From contig NZ_QVPD01000003.1 of the NCBI RefSeq assembly GCF_003416885.1, positions 124,001-188,000 of the forward strand: a DNA stretch of 64,000 bases. Direction: 5' to 3'. The stretch comes from Cognatiluteimonas weifangensis. Lineage in GTDB: Bacteria; Pseudomonadota; Gammaproteobacteria; Xanthomonadales; Xanthomonadaceae. The position numbers and the translations under genes are program-made. Below the pieces are notes generated by a model. The model was not told the origin of the DNA and searched no databases. It saw only the letters and a program-made list of their open reading frames with translations. Shown here in pieces: positions 1 through 8,087 of this stretch (its first letter is position 1; every line of letters begins with the position of its first letter).

Positions 1-1605
1 AGCGAGGCGCGGGCGCGCGAGGCCAACCACGCCAAGAGCGCGTTCCTGGCGGCGATGAGCCACGAGATCCGCACCCCGATGATCGGCGTCACCGGCATGG
101 TCGAGGTGCTCTCGCACACCGCGCTGGACACCGAGCAGCGGCGCGCGCTCAACGTGATCCAGTCCTCGGCGCAGTCGCTGCTGCAGATCATCGGCGACAT
201 CCTCGACTTCTCCAAGATCGAGGCCGGGCGGCTGGACCTGCAGCCGGCGGCCACCAGCCTGGCGCGGGTGCTGCACAGCGTGGTCGCCAACTTCAGCGGT
301 TCGGCCTCGAGCAAGGGCCTGACCCTGACCTGCAGCGTCGACGAGCGGGTGCCGCCGGCGCATTACGCCGACGCGTTGCGGCTGCGGCAGATCCTCGGCA
401 ACTTCCTTTCCAACGCGATCAAGTTCACCGAGGCCGGCTCGGTGCAGGCGGTGCTGGAATGGCGCGGCGGCGATCCGCGCGACGACCTGGCGCACGGCCG
501 CGACCTGCTGAGCTTCCGCGTCACCGACACCGGCATCGGCATCAGCGAAGAGGCGCAGGCGCGGCTGTTCCAGCCGTTCTCGCAGGCCGAGGGCGACACC
601 ACCCGCCGCTTCGGCGGCACCGGCCTGGGGCTGGCGATCTGCCGCCGGCTGGCCGAGCTGATGGGCGGCGAGGTCGGCCTGGAAAGCGTGCCGGGGCTGG
701 GCACCACGCTGCGGCTGACGCTGACGCTGCCGCGCGCGCCGCTGGCGGAGGTCGGGCCGGAAGCCGCCGCCGCCCCGGCGGCGACCGGGCTCGCCGTGCG
801 CCGCCTGCCCACGGTCGCGGAAGCCGAGCGCGAGCGCAGCCTGGTGCTGCTGGTCGACGACCATCCGACCAACCGCATGGTGATCGCGCGCCAGCTGGCG
901 CTGGCCGGCTACGCCAGCGAGGCCGCCGAGGACGGCGCCGCGGGCCTGGAGCAATGGCGCAGCGGGCGTTTCGCGCTGCTGCTGTCGGACGTGCACATGC
1001 CGCGCCTGGACGGCTACGAACTCGCCCGCCGGATCCGCGCCGAGGAAGCGCGCGACGGCCGCGCACGCACCCCGATCGTGGCCCTGACCGCCTCGGCGCT
1101 GAAGGGCGAAGCCGAGCGCTGCCTGGCCGCCGGCATGGACGACTACCTGGCCAAGCCGGTCGGGATTCCGGCGCTGACCGCGGCGCTGCGACGCTGGCTG
1201 CCGCACACCGCACCGCCGGAACCGGCAGCGGATGCGGCGCCGGCGCCGTTGCCGCAGCTGGCGCACCCGCCGGCGCTGGACCCGGCCACGCTGGACGCGC
1301 TCACCGGCGGCGACCCGGCCGAAGCGCGCACCCTGCTGGACGATTTCCTCGCCAGCACGGCGCAGGACCTGGCCGCGCTGGAAGCCGCGTGCGCGGCCGG
1401 CGACCTGGCCGCACTGACCCGGCAGGCGCACAAGATCAAGGGCGCCGCGCGCATGATCGGCGCGCCCGAGCTGGCGCAGACCGCGGCCGCACTGGAAGCC
1501 GCCGGCCGCGGCGGCACCTGGGCACCGCTGCCGTCGCTGGCCGCGGACCTGGCCACCGCGGCCGAGCGCCTGCGCCGCTACGTCGGCGAGCGCTACCCGC
1601 GCTGA
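1..1605 (+). CDS. Hybrid sensor histidine kinase, HisKA-HATPase-REC-Hpt (5' partial)
   Basis: The reading frame is already open at base 1, so the N-terminal sensor part lies outside the window; 534 residues are visible. The order is HisKA with the H-box MSHEIRTPM (phospho-acceptor His at visible residue 21), HATPase_c with an N box (FLSNAIKFTE), DTGIGI and GGTGLGLAI, a receiver domain (acidic pair in LLVDDHP, phospho-acceptor Asp about residue 330 in SDVHMP) and a C-terminal Hpt domain (TRQAHKIKGAARMIG, His about 477). This is the ArcB/EvgS/BvgS-type phosphorelay layout, which normally passes phosphate His-Asp-His to a separate response regulator. No partner regulator follows; the next gene is a ParA-like ATPase. 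The input signal cannot be deduced because the sensor region is missing. Confidence 0.93.
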   Translation, partial: SEARAREANHAKSAFLAAMSHEIRTPMIGVTGMVEVLSHTALDTEQRRALNVIQSSAQSLLQIIGDILDFSKIEAGRLDLQPAATSLARVLHSVVANFSGSASSKGLTLTCSVDERVPPAHYADALRLRQILGNFLSNAIKFTEAGSVQAVLEWRGGDPRDDLAHGRDLLSFRVTDTGIGISEEAQARLFQPFSQAEGDTTRRFGGTGLGLAICRRLAELMGGEVGLESVPGLGTTLRLTLTLPRAPLAEVGPEAAAAPAATGLAVRRLPTVAEAERERSLVLLVDDHPTNRMVIARQLALAGYASEAAEDGAAGLEQWRSGRFALLLSDVHMPRLDGYELARRIRAEEARDGRARTPIVALTASALKGEAERCLAAGMDDYLAKPVGIPALTAALRRWLPHTAPPEPAADAAPAPLPQLAHPPALDPATLDALTGGDPAEARTLLDDFLASTAQDLAALEAACAAGDLAALTRQAHKIKGAARMIGAPELAQTAAALEAAGRGGTWAPLPSLAADLATAAERLRRYVGERYPR

Positions 1606-1700
1606 GCCGCGCGTGGCCGCCGGGCGCGGGCGCGGACACCGCCGCGCGGGCCGTGGCGCGGTGTTAGGCTGCGGACTTCGTGTTCATGGCGGAGGCGCGG

Positions 1701-2330
1701 ATGAAAACGATCGTGGTGGCCAGTTCCAAGGGCGGGGTCGGCAAGTCCACCATCGCCACCCACCTCGCGGCGCAGGCGGCGCTGTCCGGCCAGCGTACGG
1801 TGCTGGTCGACGCCGATCCGCAAGGTTCCGCCACGCGCTGGGCGCAACGCCGCGCCGGCCTCGACAGCGCGGTGCTGCCGATCGACGGCAGCGCGGGCCG
1901 CGGCTGGCAGCGGCAACTGCCGCAGGACACGCAGACGCTGGTGGTCGATGCCGCGGCCGGGGCGATGGCGCCGGCGCTGGCGCCGTTCCTGGAGCGCGCC
2001 GACGCGGTGCTGGTGCCGGTGCTGCCGTCCACGCTCGACATCGAGGCCACGGTGCCGTTCCTGGACACCCTGGCCAGGACCGCGCGCGTGCGCCGTGGCG
2101 AGCTGCGCGTGGGTCTGGTCGGCAACAAGCTGCGGCCGTGGACCAACGCCTCGCAGCAGGCGCTGGACCTGTGGCGACAGTGGCCGTATCCGCTGGCGGC
2201 GCAATTGCGCGACAGCCAGGCGTATGCGCTGCTGACCGGACTGGGCAAGAGCCTGTTCGACTACCACTCCGCGCAGGTGCGCGAGCACCAGGACGACTGG
2301 CAGCCGCTGCTGCGCTGGTTGCGCAAATAG
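1701..2330 (+). CDS. ParA/MinD-family ATPase
   Basis: 209 residues. It opens with the deviant Walker A motif KGGVGKST, followed by the ParA switch I DADPQGSATRW, which is typical of the ParA/Soj superfamily that positions DNA or protein cargo through ATP-dependent dimerisation. In-frame upstream starts exist (GTG 1680, ATG 1686), but GGAG at 1690-1693 is well placed for ATG 1701, and residue 1 then sits directly before the first beta strand (MKTIVVASSKGG). No parB-like gene or centromere repeats are adjacent, so it is more likely an orphan ParA (protein or chemoreceptor positioning, or unknown) than a chromosome-partition pair. Confidence 0.85.
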   Translation: MKTIVVASSKGGVGKSTIATHLAAQAALSGQRTVLVDADPQGSATRWAQRRAGLDSAVLPIDGSAGRGWQRQLPQDTQTLVVDAAAGAMAPALAPFLERADAVLVPVLPSTLDIEATVPFLDTLARTARVRRGELRVGLVGNKLRPWTNASQQALDLWRQWPYPLAAQLRDSQAYALLTGLGKSLFDYHSAQVREHQDDWQPLLRWLRK

Positions 2331-2463
2331 CGGGCGTGGCCGGGCGCGCACCGCGCCTGCACGCCGCCATGGCTGCGGCGATGGCATCATCGCCGCGTGC
2401 CCGCGGCCGGCGGCGACAGCCCGCCGCACCGCCGCTCCGTTTCTTCCTGCCCGGTCTCCTGCG

Positions 2464-2940
2464 ATGCGCGAACTGATCCTGCTGCGTCATGCCCATGCCG
2501 AACCGGCCAGCGCCGGCCAGGCCGACCTCGATCGGCCGCTGTCGCCCGAGGGCCTGGCCGAAGCCGAGGCCGCCGGGCGCTGGCTGGCCGCGCAGGGCCT
2601 GATTCCCGACTGCGTGCTGTGCTCGCCGGCGCGGCGCACGCGCGAGACCCTGGAAGCGGTGCTGGGCGCGATCGGCTACGTCGAGCAGCGGCTGGAGGAC
2701 GGCATCTACGAGGCCACCGCCGGCACCCTGGCGGCGCTGGCCGACAGCCAGCGCGAGGCCGAGCGGCTGCTGCTGGTGGGCCACAATCCCGGGCTGGAAC
2801 ACCTGGCCGCGCTGCTGCACAGCGGCCAGTCCGGCGACTACCGCGGCCTGCCGCCCGGCGCGATCGTGGTGCTGGGCTTGCCCGCCGATGCGCCGATCGA
2901 ACCCGGGAGCGCGACCCTCTCCGCCTTCTGGTGGCCGTGA
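2464..2940 (+). CDS. sixA: Phosphohistidine phosphatase SixA
   Basis: 158 residues, the usual SixA length. The histidine-phosphatase signature is at the very N terminus (LLRHAHAEP), the second conserved arginine lies in CSPARRTRETLEA, and the second histidine lies in LLVGHNPGLEHL. SixA removes phosphate from phosphohistidine on Hpt domains (ArcB) or on NPr of the nitrogen PTS. A hybrid kinase with an Hpt domain lies two genes upstream on the same strand, which is suggestive but does not prove a functional pair. The stop codon overlaps the start of the following YceI-like gene (GTGA), so the two are probably cotranslated. Confidence 0.85.
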   Translation: MRELILLRHAHAEPASAGQADLDRPLSPEGLAEAEAAGRWLAAQGLIPDCVLCSPARRTRETLEAVLGAIGYVEQRLEDGIYEATAGTLAALADSQREAERLLLVGHNPGLEHLAALLHSGQSGDYRGLPPGAIVVLGLPADAPIEPGSATLSAFWWP

Positions 2941-3521
2941 GCCAGCGCTGGCGGCCGGTCCGCTGGCTCGGCGCCTGCTGCTGGGGCGCGTTGCTGCTCG
3001 CGGCCGCGACGCTGGCCGCGGCCGCGGAGATCGACGGCGCCGCCTCGCACGCGGGGTTCAGCCTGCAGACGCGCTGGGGCCAGACCCTGCAGGGCCGCTT
3101 CCCGAGCGTGCGCGGCGAGGTCGACACGCTCGCCGACGGCCGCCGCCGCGTCCGCCTGGAGCTGGCCACCGGCGACGTCGAGATCCTCGGCCATCCCGGC
3201 TACACCCGCTTCACCCGCGGCCAGGGGTTCTTCGCCGCCGCGCGCTGGCCGCAGGTCGAATTCCTCTCCGACCCCTATCCGCCGGCGCTGCTGCAGCACG
3301 GCGGCACGCTGGGCGGCAGTCTGCGCATCCGCGGCATCGCGCGGCACACGGTGTTCCTGATCGAGCCGGCGACCTGTGCGCGCCCGGGGCGCGACTGCGA
3401 CGTGGTCGCCGGCGGCCGCATCCGCCGCAGCGACTTCGACATGGGCCGCTGGCGGGTCGCGATCTCCGAGGAGGTGGCCTTCGCGCTGCGGATCCGGCTG
3501 CGCGCGGACGGCGGGGCATGA
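2937..3521 (+). CDS. YceI-family-like periplasmic protein
   Basis: 194 residues starting at GTG 2937, overlapping the sixA stop by four bases. A signal peptide is clear (hydrophobic LGACCWGALLLAAATLAAAA, then EIDGAASH). The mature part has the YceI/lipocalin-like pattern: an N-terminal strand with SHAGFSLQTRWGQTLQGRF, a central WPQVEFLSD strand, and GTLGGSLRIRGIARHTVF. YceI proteins form a beta barrel holding isoprenoid or fatty-acyl ligands. Two internal cysteines (CARPGRDC) may form a disulfide. Its 3' end overlaps the following phospholipase-D gene by four bases (ATGA), giving a sixA-yceI-pld set with overlapping ends. An alternative GTG lies six bases upstream. Confidence 0.75.
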   Translation: MSQRWRPVRWLGACCWGALLLAAATLAAAAEIDGAASHAGFSLQTRWGQTLQGRFPSVRGEVDTLADGRRRVRLELATGDVEILGHPGYTRFTRGQGFFAAARWPQVEFLSDPYPPALLQHGGTLGGSLRIRGIARHTVFLIEPATCARPGRDCDVVAGGRIRRSDFDMGRWRVAISEEVAFALRIRLRADGGA

Positions 3522-5443
3522 GCCGCGGCCGCCATGCGCTCGCCCTGCTGCTGGCGCTGGCCTGCGCCGCCTGCGCGACGTTGTCGCCGGCGCAGCGCAC
3601 GCACAGCGCGCAGATCGCGCAGGCAGCCCGCGCGACCGCGCTGGACTGCGACCGCGCCGATGCCTGCGCGCGGCCCTCGTCGCTGCACCGGCTCGGCGCG
3701 CGCGCGTTCGCGCAGAGTGCGCCGGGCGCGCCGCGGCACTACGCGCTGCTGCTGGACCAGGGCCAGGACGCGCTGCTGGCGCGGATCGACCTGATCCGCA
3801 GCGCCCGTACCAGCATCGACCTGCAGACCTACATCTTCGACGAGGACGACGCCGGCCACCTGTTCCTGGACGAGCTGCTGGCCGCGGCGCGGCGCGGGGT
3901 GCGGGTGCGGCTGCTGGTCGACCAGCTGTCGGCGCTCAAGCGCGTGGATACCCTGGCCGCGCTGGCCGGCGCGCACGCGAATTTCTCGCTGCGGATCTAC
4001 AACCCGGTGCTGGGCCGCGCGCGCCTGAGCTATCCGCAGTATCTGCTGGCCGCGGCCTGCTGCTGGCAGCGGCTCAACCAGCGCATGCACAGCAAGCTGC
4101 TGCTGGTCGACGGCACGGTCGGGATCACCGGCGGGCGCAACTACCAGGACGACTACTACGACTGGAACGACGAGTACAACTTCCGCGACCGCGACGTGCT
4201 GGTCGCCGGCCCGGTGGCGCAGGCGATGGCCGCCAACTTCCAGGCGTTCTGGGACGACGAGCGCAGCCTGCCGCCGGCGCAGCTGCACGATGTCGGCCGG
4301 CGCCTGCTGCGCAGCGGGGTGCCGGCGCTGCCGCAGGCGCCGTTCGAGCATCCGCGGCGGGTGGCGCAGGTCGCGCGCGCGGCCGACGACAGCGCCCGCA
4401 TCGATGCGCTGGCCGCGGCCGCGCTGCCGGTCGGTGCGGTCGCCTACATCGCCGACCTGCCGCGCAAGCACCGCGCCGAGCAGCCGCTGCCGGCGCCGGC
4501 CAGCGGCGAACTGCGCACGCTGATCGAGTCCGCGCGCGACGAGGTGCTGCTGCAGACGCCCTACCTGGTGCTGTCGCAGCCGGCGCAGGACCTGTTCCGT
4601 GCGCTGCACCGGCGCGCGTCGCCGCCGCGGGTGATCGTCTCGACCAACTCGCTGGCGTCGACCGACTCGTTCATCACCTACGCGCTGTCCTACAAGTACA
4701 AGCGCCGCTACCTGCGCGATTTCGGCTTCGAGATCCACGAGTTCAAGCCGTTCCCGGCCGACGCGCCGATCGACCTGGCCGCCACCGGCGCGACCCTGCC
4801 GCCGGTGCCCAGCGAGGAGGAGATCGCGCAGGCACGGGCGCGGCTGCTGGCGGCGCGTGCCGACGACGGCGCGCACGCGCAGCGCTACCGGCGTCCGCTG
4901 CAAAGCGAGTACGCGGCGCTGCGCTACGCCCGCCGCAGCGCCAACGAACGCGTGCCGCTGGCGCGCGCCGGGGTGCGCATCGGCTTGCATGCCAAGTCGC
5001 TGGTGGTGGACGAGCGCGTCGGCGTGGTCGGCACCCACAATTTCGATCCGCGCAGCGACCACTACAACACCGAGAGCGCGGTGGTGATCGACGATCCCGC
5101 ATTCGCCCGGGCGCTGGCGGCCAGCATCCGCCGCGACATCGCCCCGGGCAACGCCTGGACCATCGCCCGGCGCCCGGACCCGCCGCTGTTCTCGGGGCTG
5201 GAATACACGCTGGCGAAGATCTCGGAGCGGATGCCGATCTTCGACCTGTGGCCGGTGCGCTACGCCACCAGCTACGAATTCGTGCCCGGGCCGGACTGCC
5301 CGGCGCCGCGCTCGCCGTTCGATCCGGCGTTCGGCGTCTGCCACCGGCCGGTGGGGGATTTCCCCGAGGTCGCGCTCGGCCTGAAGCCGCTGCTGACCCG
5401 GATCTTCACCGCCTTCGGTGCGGGTCTGGCGCCGATCCTGTAG
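3518..5443 (+). CDS. Cardiolipin synthase-like phospholipase D (ClsC type), lipoprotein
   Basis: 641 residues. Two HKD motifs are intact: HSKLLLVDGTVGITGGRN in the first half and HAKSLVVDERVGVVGTHNFD in the second, the arrangement of bacterial cardiolipin synthases and related PLD phosphatidyltransferases. The N terminus (LALLLALACAACATLSPAQR) looks like a lipoprotein signal with a lipobox-like stretch, so membrane anchoring facing the periplasm is likely. Length and the YxxD-rich C terminus fit the ClsC/YmdC group better than the shorter ClsA. The start at ATG 3518 overlaps the yceI stop. A 184-nt stretch with no recognised feature separates it from the next gene. Confidence 0.85.
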   Translation: MSRGRHALALLLALACAACATLSPAQRTHSAQIAQAARATALDCDRADACARPSSLHRLGARAFAQSAPGAPRHYALLLDQGQDALLARIDLIRSARTSIDLQTYIFDEDDAGHLFLDELLAAARRGVRVRLLVDQLSALKRVDTLAALAGAHANFSLRIYNPVLGRARLSYPQYLLAAACCWQRLNQRMHSKLLLVDGTVGITGGRNYQDDYYDWNDEYNFRDRDVLVAGPVAQAMAANFQAFWDDERSLPPAQLHDVGRRLLRSGVPALPQAPFEHPRRVAQVARAADDSARIDALAAAALPVGAVAYIADLPRKHRAEQPLPAPASGELRTLIESARDEVLLQTPYLVLSQPAQDLFRALHRRASPPRVIVSTNSLASTDSFITYALSYKYKRRYLRDFGFEIHEFKPFPADAPIDLAATGATLPPVPSEEEIAQARARLLAARADDGAHAQRYRRPLQSEYAALRYARRSANERVPLARAGVRIGLHAKSLVVDERVGVVGTHNFDPRSDHYNTESAVVIDDPAFARALAASIRRDIAPGNAWTIARRPDPPLFSGLEYTLAKISERMPIFDLWPVRYATSYEFVPGPDCPAPRSPFDPAFGVCHRPVGDFPEVALGLKPLLTRIFTAFGAGLAPIL

Positions 5444-5627
5444 TGCGGCCGGTGGTCGCGGCGCAAGGCGCCGGTCATGCCTGTGTCCCGCCGCCTCGGC
5501 GCGTGGCCGCAAGCTGGCCTGCGGCCGGGCGACAACGCCGGTCCGCACGTGCCGAGGCTGCGGGCGGACGGTAAGCAAGCGGCCGACGCGACATGGGGGA
5601 GGGCCGTCGCGCCGGCCGCTTGCGGAC

Positions 5628-5819
5628 TCAGCCGCAGCGGAACCGTGGCTGGCCCTGCCAGCCCTGCGCGTAGTGGCGGTCGCTGGCGTAGCCGCTGCTG
5701 TTGCCGTAGCCCACGCCCGGCTCGCGCTCGCGGTAGACGGCGCGGCGGGCCGCCGGCGGGGGCGCGGCCGGCCGGACCAGGCGGAACTCGGGGACGAGGT
5801 TGCGGGGGTGGCGGGTCAT
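5628..5819 (-). CDS. Small hypothetical protein with a GVGYGxSSGYAS motif
   Basis: 63 residues, Arg/Pro-rich at the N terminus, with PGVGYGNSSGYASDRHYAQGW near the C terminus. The same motif (GVGYGSSSGYAS) forms the C-terminal tail of the DUF1232 protein at 6462-7076 on the other strand. That shared, low-probability motif is the main reason to believe the ORF is real. The start codon lies 28 nt from an AT-rich palindrome (5848-5873) that could be its operator. No transmembrane segment or known domain is visible, and the function is unknown. Confidence 0.55.
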   Translation of the reverse strand: MTRHPRNLVPEFRLVRPAAPPPAARRAVYREREPGVGYGNSSGYASDRHYAQGWQGQPRFRCG

Positions 5820-5847
5820 GGCGGCGGTTCCTGAAGCCCAGATGAAC

Positions 5848-5873
5848 TGGTGTGGTAGTAATCTACAACACCA
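5848..5873. promoter_or_regulatory. AT-rich palindrome, candidate operator
   Basis: A 26-nt inverted repeat, TGGTGT-n-GTAG-TAAT-CTAC-n-ACACCA, with eleven-base arms, one mismatch and a four-base centre. It is strikingly AT-rich for this genome. It lies just upstream of the minus-strand small ORF (start 5819) and 55 nt before the plus-strand thioesterase (start 5928). It resembles a dimeric-regulator site, but I cannot assign the regulator. Confidence 0.45.
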
Positions 5874-5915
5874 AGACTATCGTCGAACGTGCCGGAGGTC
5901 ACCCCACCGATGGCC

Positions 5916-5921
5916 TATCCT
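5916..5921 (+). promoter_or_regulatory. -10 box of an apparently leaderless gene
   Basis: TATCCT followed by six bases and then ATG 5928. With a -10 element this close, transcription would start at or next to the A of the start codon. The same geometry recurs at six other genes in the window. Confidence 0.5.
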
Positions 5922-5927
5922 TGCCGC

Positions 5928-6356
5928 ATGACCTTGTTCCGTCGCGCCACCACCCTCGCCGAGCTCAACGCTTTGTCCGAGGGCACCGCGATGCGCCCGC
6001 TGGGCATCGAGTTCACCGAGCTGGGCCCGGACTACCTGCGGGCGACGATGCCGGTCGACGCCCGCACCCGCCAGCCGTACGGCCTGCTGCACGGCGGCGC
6101 CTCGGTGCTGCTGGCCGAGACCCTGGGCAGCAGCGCCGGCGGCCTGTGCGTGGAGGAGGGCCAGGGCGTGGTCGGGATCGAGATCAACGCCAACCACCTG
6201 GCGGCGGTGCGCGAGGGCACGGTCACCGGCACCGCGCGGCCGCTGCACGTGGGCCGCAGCACCCAGGTCTGGGAAATCCGCATCGAGGACGCGCACGGGC
6301 GCCTGGTCTGCATCTCGCGGCTGACGCTGGCGGCGGTGCCGCTGCGCGCGCGCTGA
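5928..6356 (+). CDS. Hotdog-fold thioesterase (PaaI/YbdB-like)
   Basis: 142 residues from ATG 5928. Hotdog-fold signatures are present: YGLLHGGASVLLAETLGSSA (the HGG helix motif of PaaI/EntH/MenI-type acyl-CoA thioesterases) and GIEINANHLAAVREGTVTG. Such enzymes hydrolyse aryl- or acyl-CoA esters, for example DHNA-CoA in the menaquinone pathway or phenylacetyl-CoA; the substrate cannot be deduced here. In-frame upstream starts (GTG 5889, ATG 5910) are possible, and GGAGG at 5894-5898 would serve ATG 5910, but the -10 box six bases before 5928 favours the short form. It stands alone between divergent and intergenic sequence. Confidence 0.8.
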   Translation: MTLFRRATTLAELNALSEGTAMRPLGIEFTELGPDYLRATMPVDARTRQPYGLLHGGASVLLAETLGSSAGGLCVEEGQGVVGIEINANHLAAVREGTVTGTARPLHVGRSTQVWEIRIEDAHGRLVCISRLTLAAVPLRAR

Positions 6357-6461
6357 CCGCGCGGCCGCAACCCGGCCGGATTTGCGTTCATTCTCGATTG
6401 ACGCACCGGCGGCCGCCGCCCTAGTCTGCGCGTCTTCCCTTCCTTTCCGCTCCGGACCGCC

Positions 6462-7076
6462 ATGTCGATCTCGCTCAACTTCGAACTCAACGATCGCGAC
6501 CTCGAGCATTTCCAGGCGGCGATGGCCGCCGCGAAGAAGGCGGCCAACGGCAAGTCGGCGCAGGAGATCGTCGACTGCGCGGCGCGACTGCTGAGCGACG
6601 CGCAGAAGGTGCAGATCCCGGACTTCATCCTGCAGCGGCTGCTGCGCCTGGACGACATGATCGCGATGGTGCGCGACGAGGCCTGGGCGCTGCCGTCGGC
6701 CGACCGCGAGCGCGTGCTGTCGGCGCTGGCGTATTTCTGCGATCCCGACGACGTGATCCCCGACAGCGTCGCGGTGCTGGGCTTCCTCGACGACGCGATC
6801 ATGATCGAGCTGTCGGTGCGCGAATTGCGGCACGAGCTCGACGCCTACGACGACTTCTGCGACTTCCGCCAGAACCAGGCCCGGCACCGCGGCCTGGAGG
6901 CCGACAAGGTCGGCCACGCCGACTGGCTGGAAAGCCGCCGCGAGGAGCTGGTCGAGCGCATGCACCAGCGCCGCGAGCGCGACATGGGCGTGGGCTACGG
7001 CAGCAGCAGCGGCTACGCCTCCAGCCGCGGCAGCTACGTCCGCGCCTGGCGCCCGGGCCTGTTCAAGTTCACCTGA
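6462..7076 (+). CDS. DUF1232 (YkvA-like) protein with a Gly/Ser/Tyr tail
   Basis: 204 residues. The middle part (about 80-125) contains the DUF1232 signature: LPSADRERVLSALAYF, then CDPDDVIPDSVAVLGFLDDA, a short helical pair found in YkvA-like proteins of unknown function that often sit at membranes. The N-terminal 70 residues are predicted helical and charged. The tail reads MGVGYGSSSGYASSRGSY, nearly identical to the motif in the 63-residue protein at 5628-5819, so the two may act together or bind the same partner. No signal peptide is visible. The gene is monocistronic by spacing (105 nt upstream, 142 nt downstream). Confidence 0.8.
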   Translation: MSISLNFELNDRDLEHFQAAMAAAKKAANGKSAQEIVDCAARLLSDAQKVQIPDFILQRLLRLDDMIAMVRDEAWALPSADRERVLSALAYFCDPDDVIPDSVAVLGFLDDAIMIELSVRELRHELDAYDDFCDFRQNQARHRGLEADKVGHADWLESRREELVERMHQRRERDMGVGYGSSSGYASSRGSYVRAWRPGLFKFT

Positions 7077-7218
7077 ATCGCCGCGGTCGGTGCCGGCTGC
7101 CCGGTGCCCGCCGGTCCGCGCCGCCGTCCCGCCCGTGCGGGGCATCGATCCGTCCGCTGCATGAGTCCATGACCGTTTCCTTCCCATCGCGCGCCGGCCG
7201 GCTGCCGGCCGGCGGACG

Positions 7219-7983
7219 TTGAGCGTGCGCTGGTTGCGCTACGGCTACCGGCTGCCGCTGCTGCTGGGCCACCTGCTGGTCGACCTGCCGCTGGTGCTGC
7301 TGCTGTTGACGCCGCTGACTGCCGGGATCGAGCTGCGCGGCGAGCCGCTGGGCCACCGCGCGATCCGGCTGTGGCAGGGCGGGCTGATGCGGATCTTCGG
7401 CTTTCGCCTGCGCCGGGCCGGGACGCCGCTGCCGGGGCCGGCGGTGTTCGTCGCCAACCACGTCAGCTGGCTCGACATCGTGGCGCTGCACAGCCAGCGG
7501 ATGATGGGGTTCGTCGCCAAGCGCGAAATCGCCGGCTGGCCGCTGGTCGGCTGGATGGCCGGCCGCGGCGAGACCATCTTCCACCAGCGCGGCAGCACCG
7601 AGTCGCTGGGCGGCGTGCTGCACGCGATGCTGGCGCGGCTGCGCGCCGGGCGTTCGGTCGGGGTGTTCCCCGAAGGCCGCACCCGCGACGGCCGCGAGGT
7701 CGGGCCGTTCCACGCACGCATCTTCCTGGCCGCGGTCGAGGCCGGGGTGCCGGTGCAGCCGGTGGCGCTGCGCTACGGCGCGGACGGGCAGGCGCAGACG
7801 CAGATCGCGTTCCGGCCCGGCGAGAGTTTCCCCGGCAACTTCCTGCGGTTGCTGGGCGAGCCGGCGCGCAGCGCCGAGGTGCACTTCCTGGAGCCGATCG
7901 CACCCGGCGCCGCCGATGGCCGCCGCCGCATCGCCGAACTGGCGCGTGCGCGGATCGTCGCGGCGATGGCGCGCCGGGACTAG
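7219..7983 (+). CDS. Lysophospholipid/1-acylglycerol-3-phosphate acyltransferase (PlsC family)
   Basis: 254 residues from TTG 7219 (GTG 7225 is an alternative). A membrane segment lies at residues 12-35 (LLLGHLLVDLPLVLLLL). The acyltransferase block I NHVSWLD (catalytic His-x4-Asp), block III FPEGRTRDG, and a block IV region (GVPVQPVALRY) are all present. These enzymes acylate lysophosphatidate or related lysolipids at the inner membrane. A second PlsC-like gene of different subfamily lies at 51634-52239, so this one may act on ornithine or other lysolipids; that is inference only. Confidence 0.82.
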   Translation: MSVRWLRYGYRLPLLLGHLLVDLPLVLLLLTPLTAGIELRGEPLGHRAIRLWQGGLMRIFGFRLRRAGTPLPGPAVFVANHVSWLDIVALHSQRMMGFVAKREIAGWPLVGWMAGRGETIFHQRGSTESLGGVLHAMLARLRAGRSVGVFPEGRTRDGREVGPFHARIFLAAVEAGVPVQPVALRYGADGQAQTQIAFRPGESFPGNFLRLLGEPARSAEVHFLEPIAPGAADGRRRIAELARARIVAAMARRD

Positions 7984-8087
7984 GCCGCCGCGCGCCCGGG
8001 CAGCCGCACCCATGCACGGCGCGCTCATCCGCGGCGCCGTAGGATGCCGCGGTCGGAGCGGGCGGGGCTATCGGGAAGCGGCAGGGA

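Noticed and set aside
1701-2330. Chromosome-partition parA with an associated origin
   Set aside because: No parB, no parS-like repeats and no dnaA boxes are nearby, so only the ParA family is assigned.
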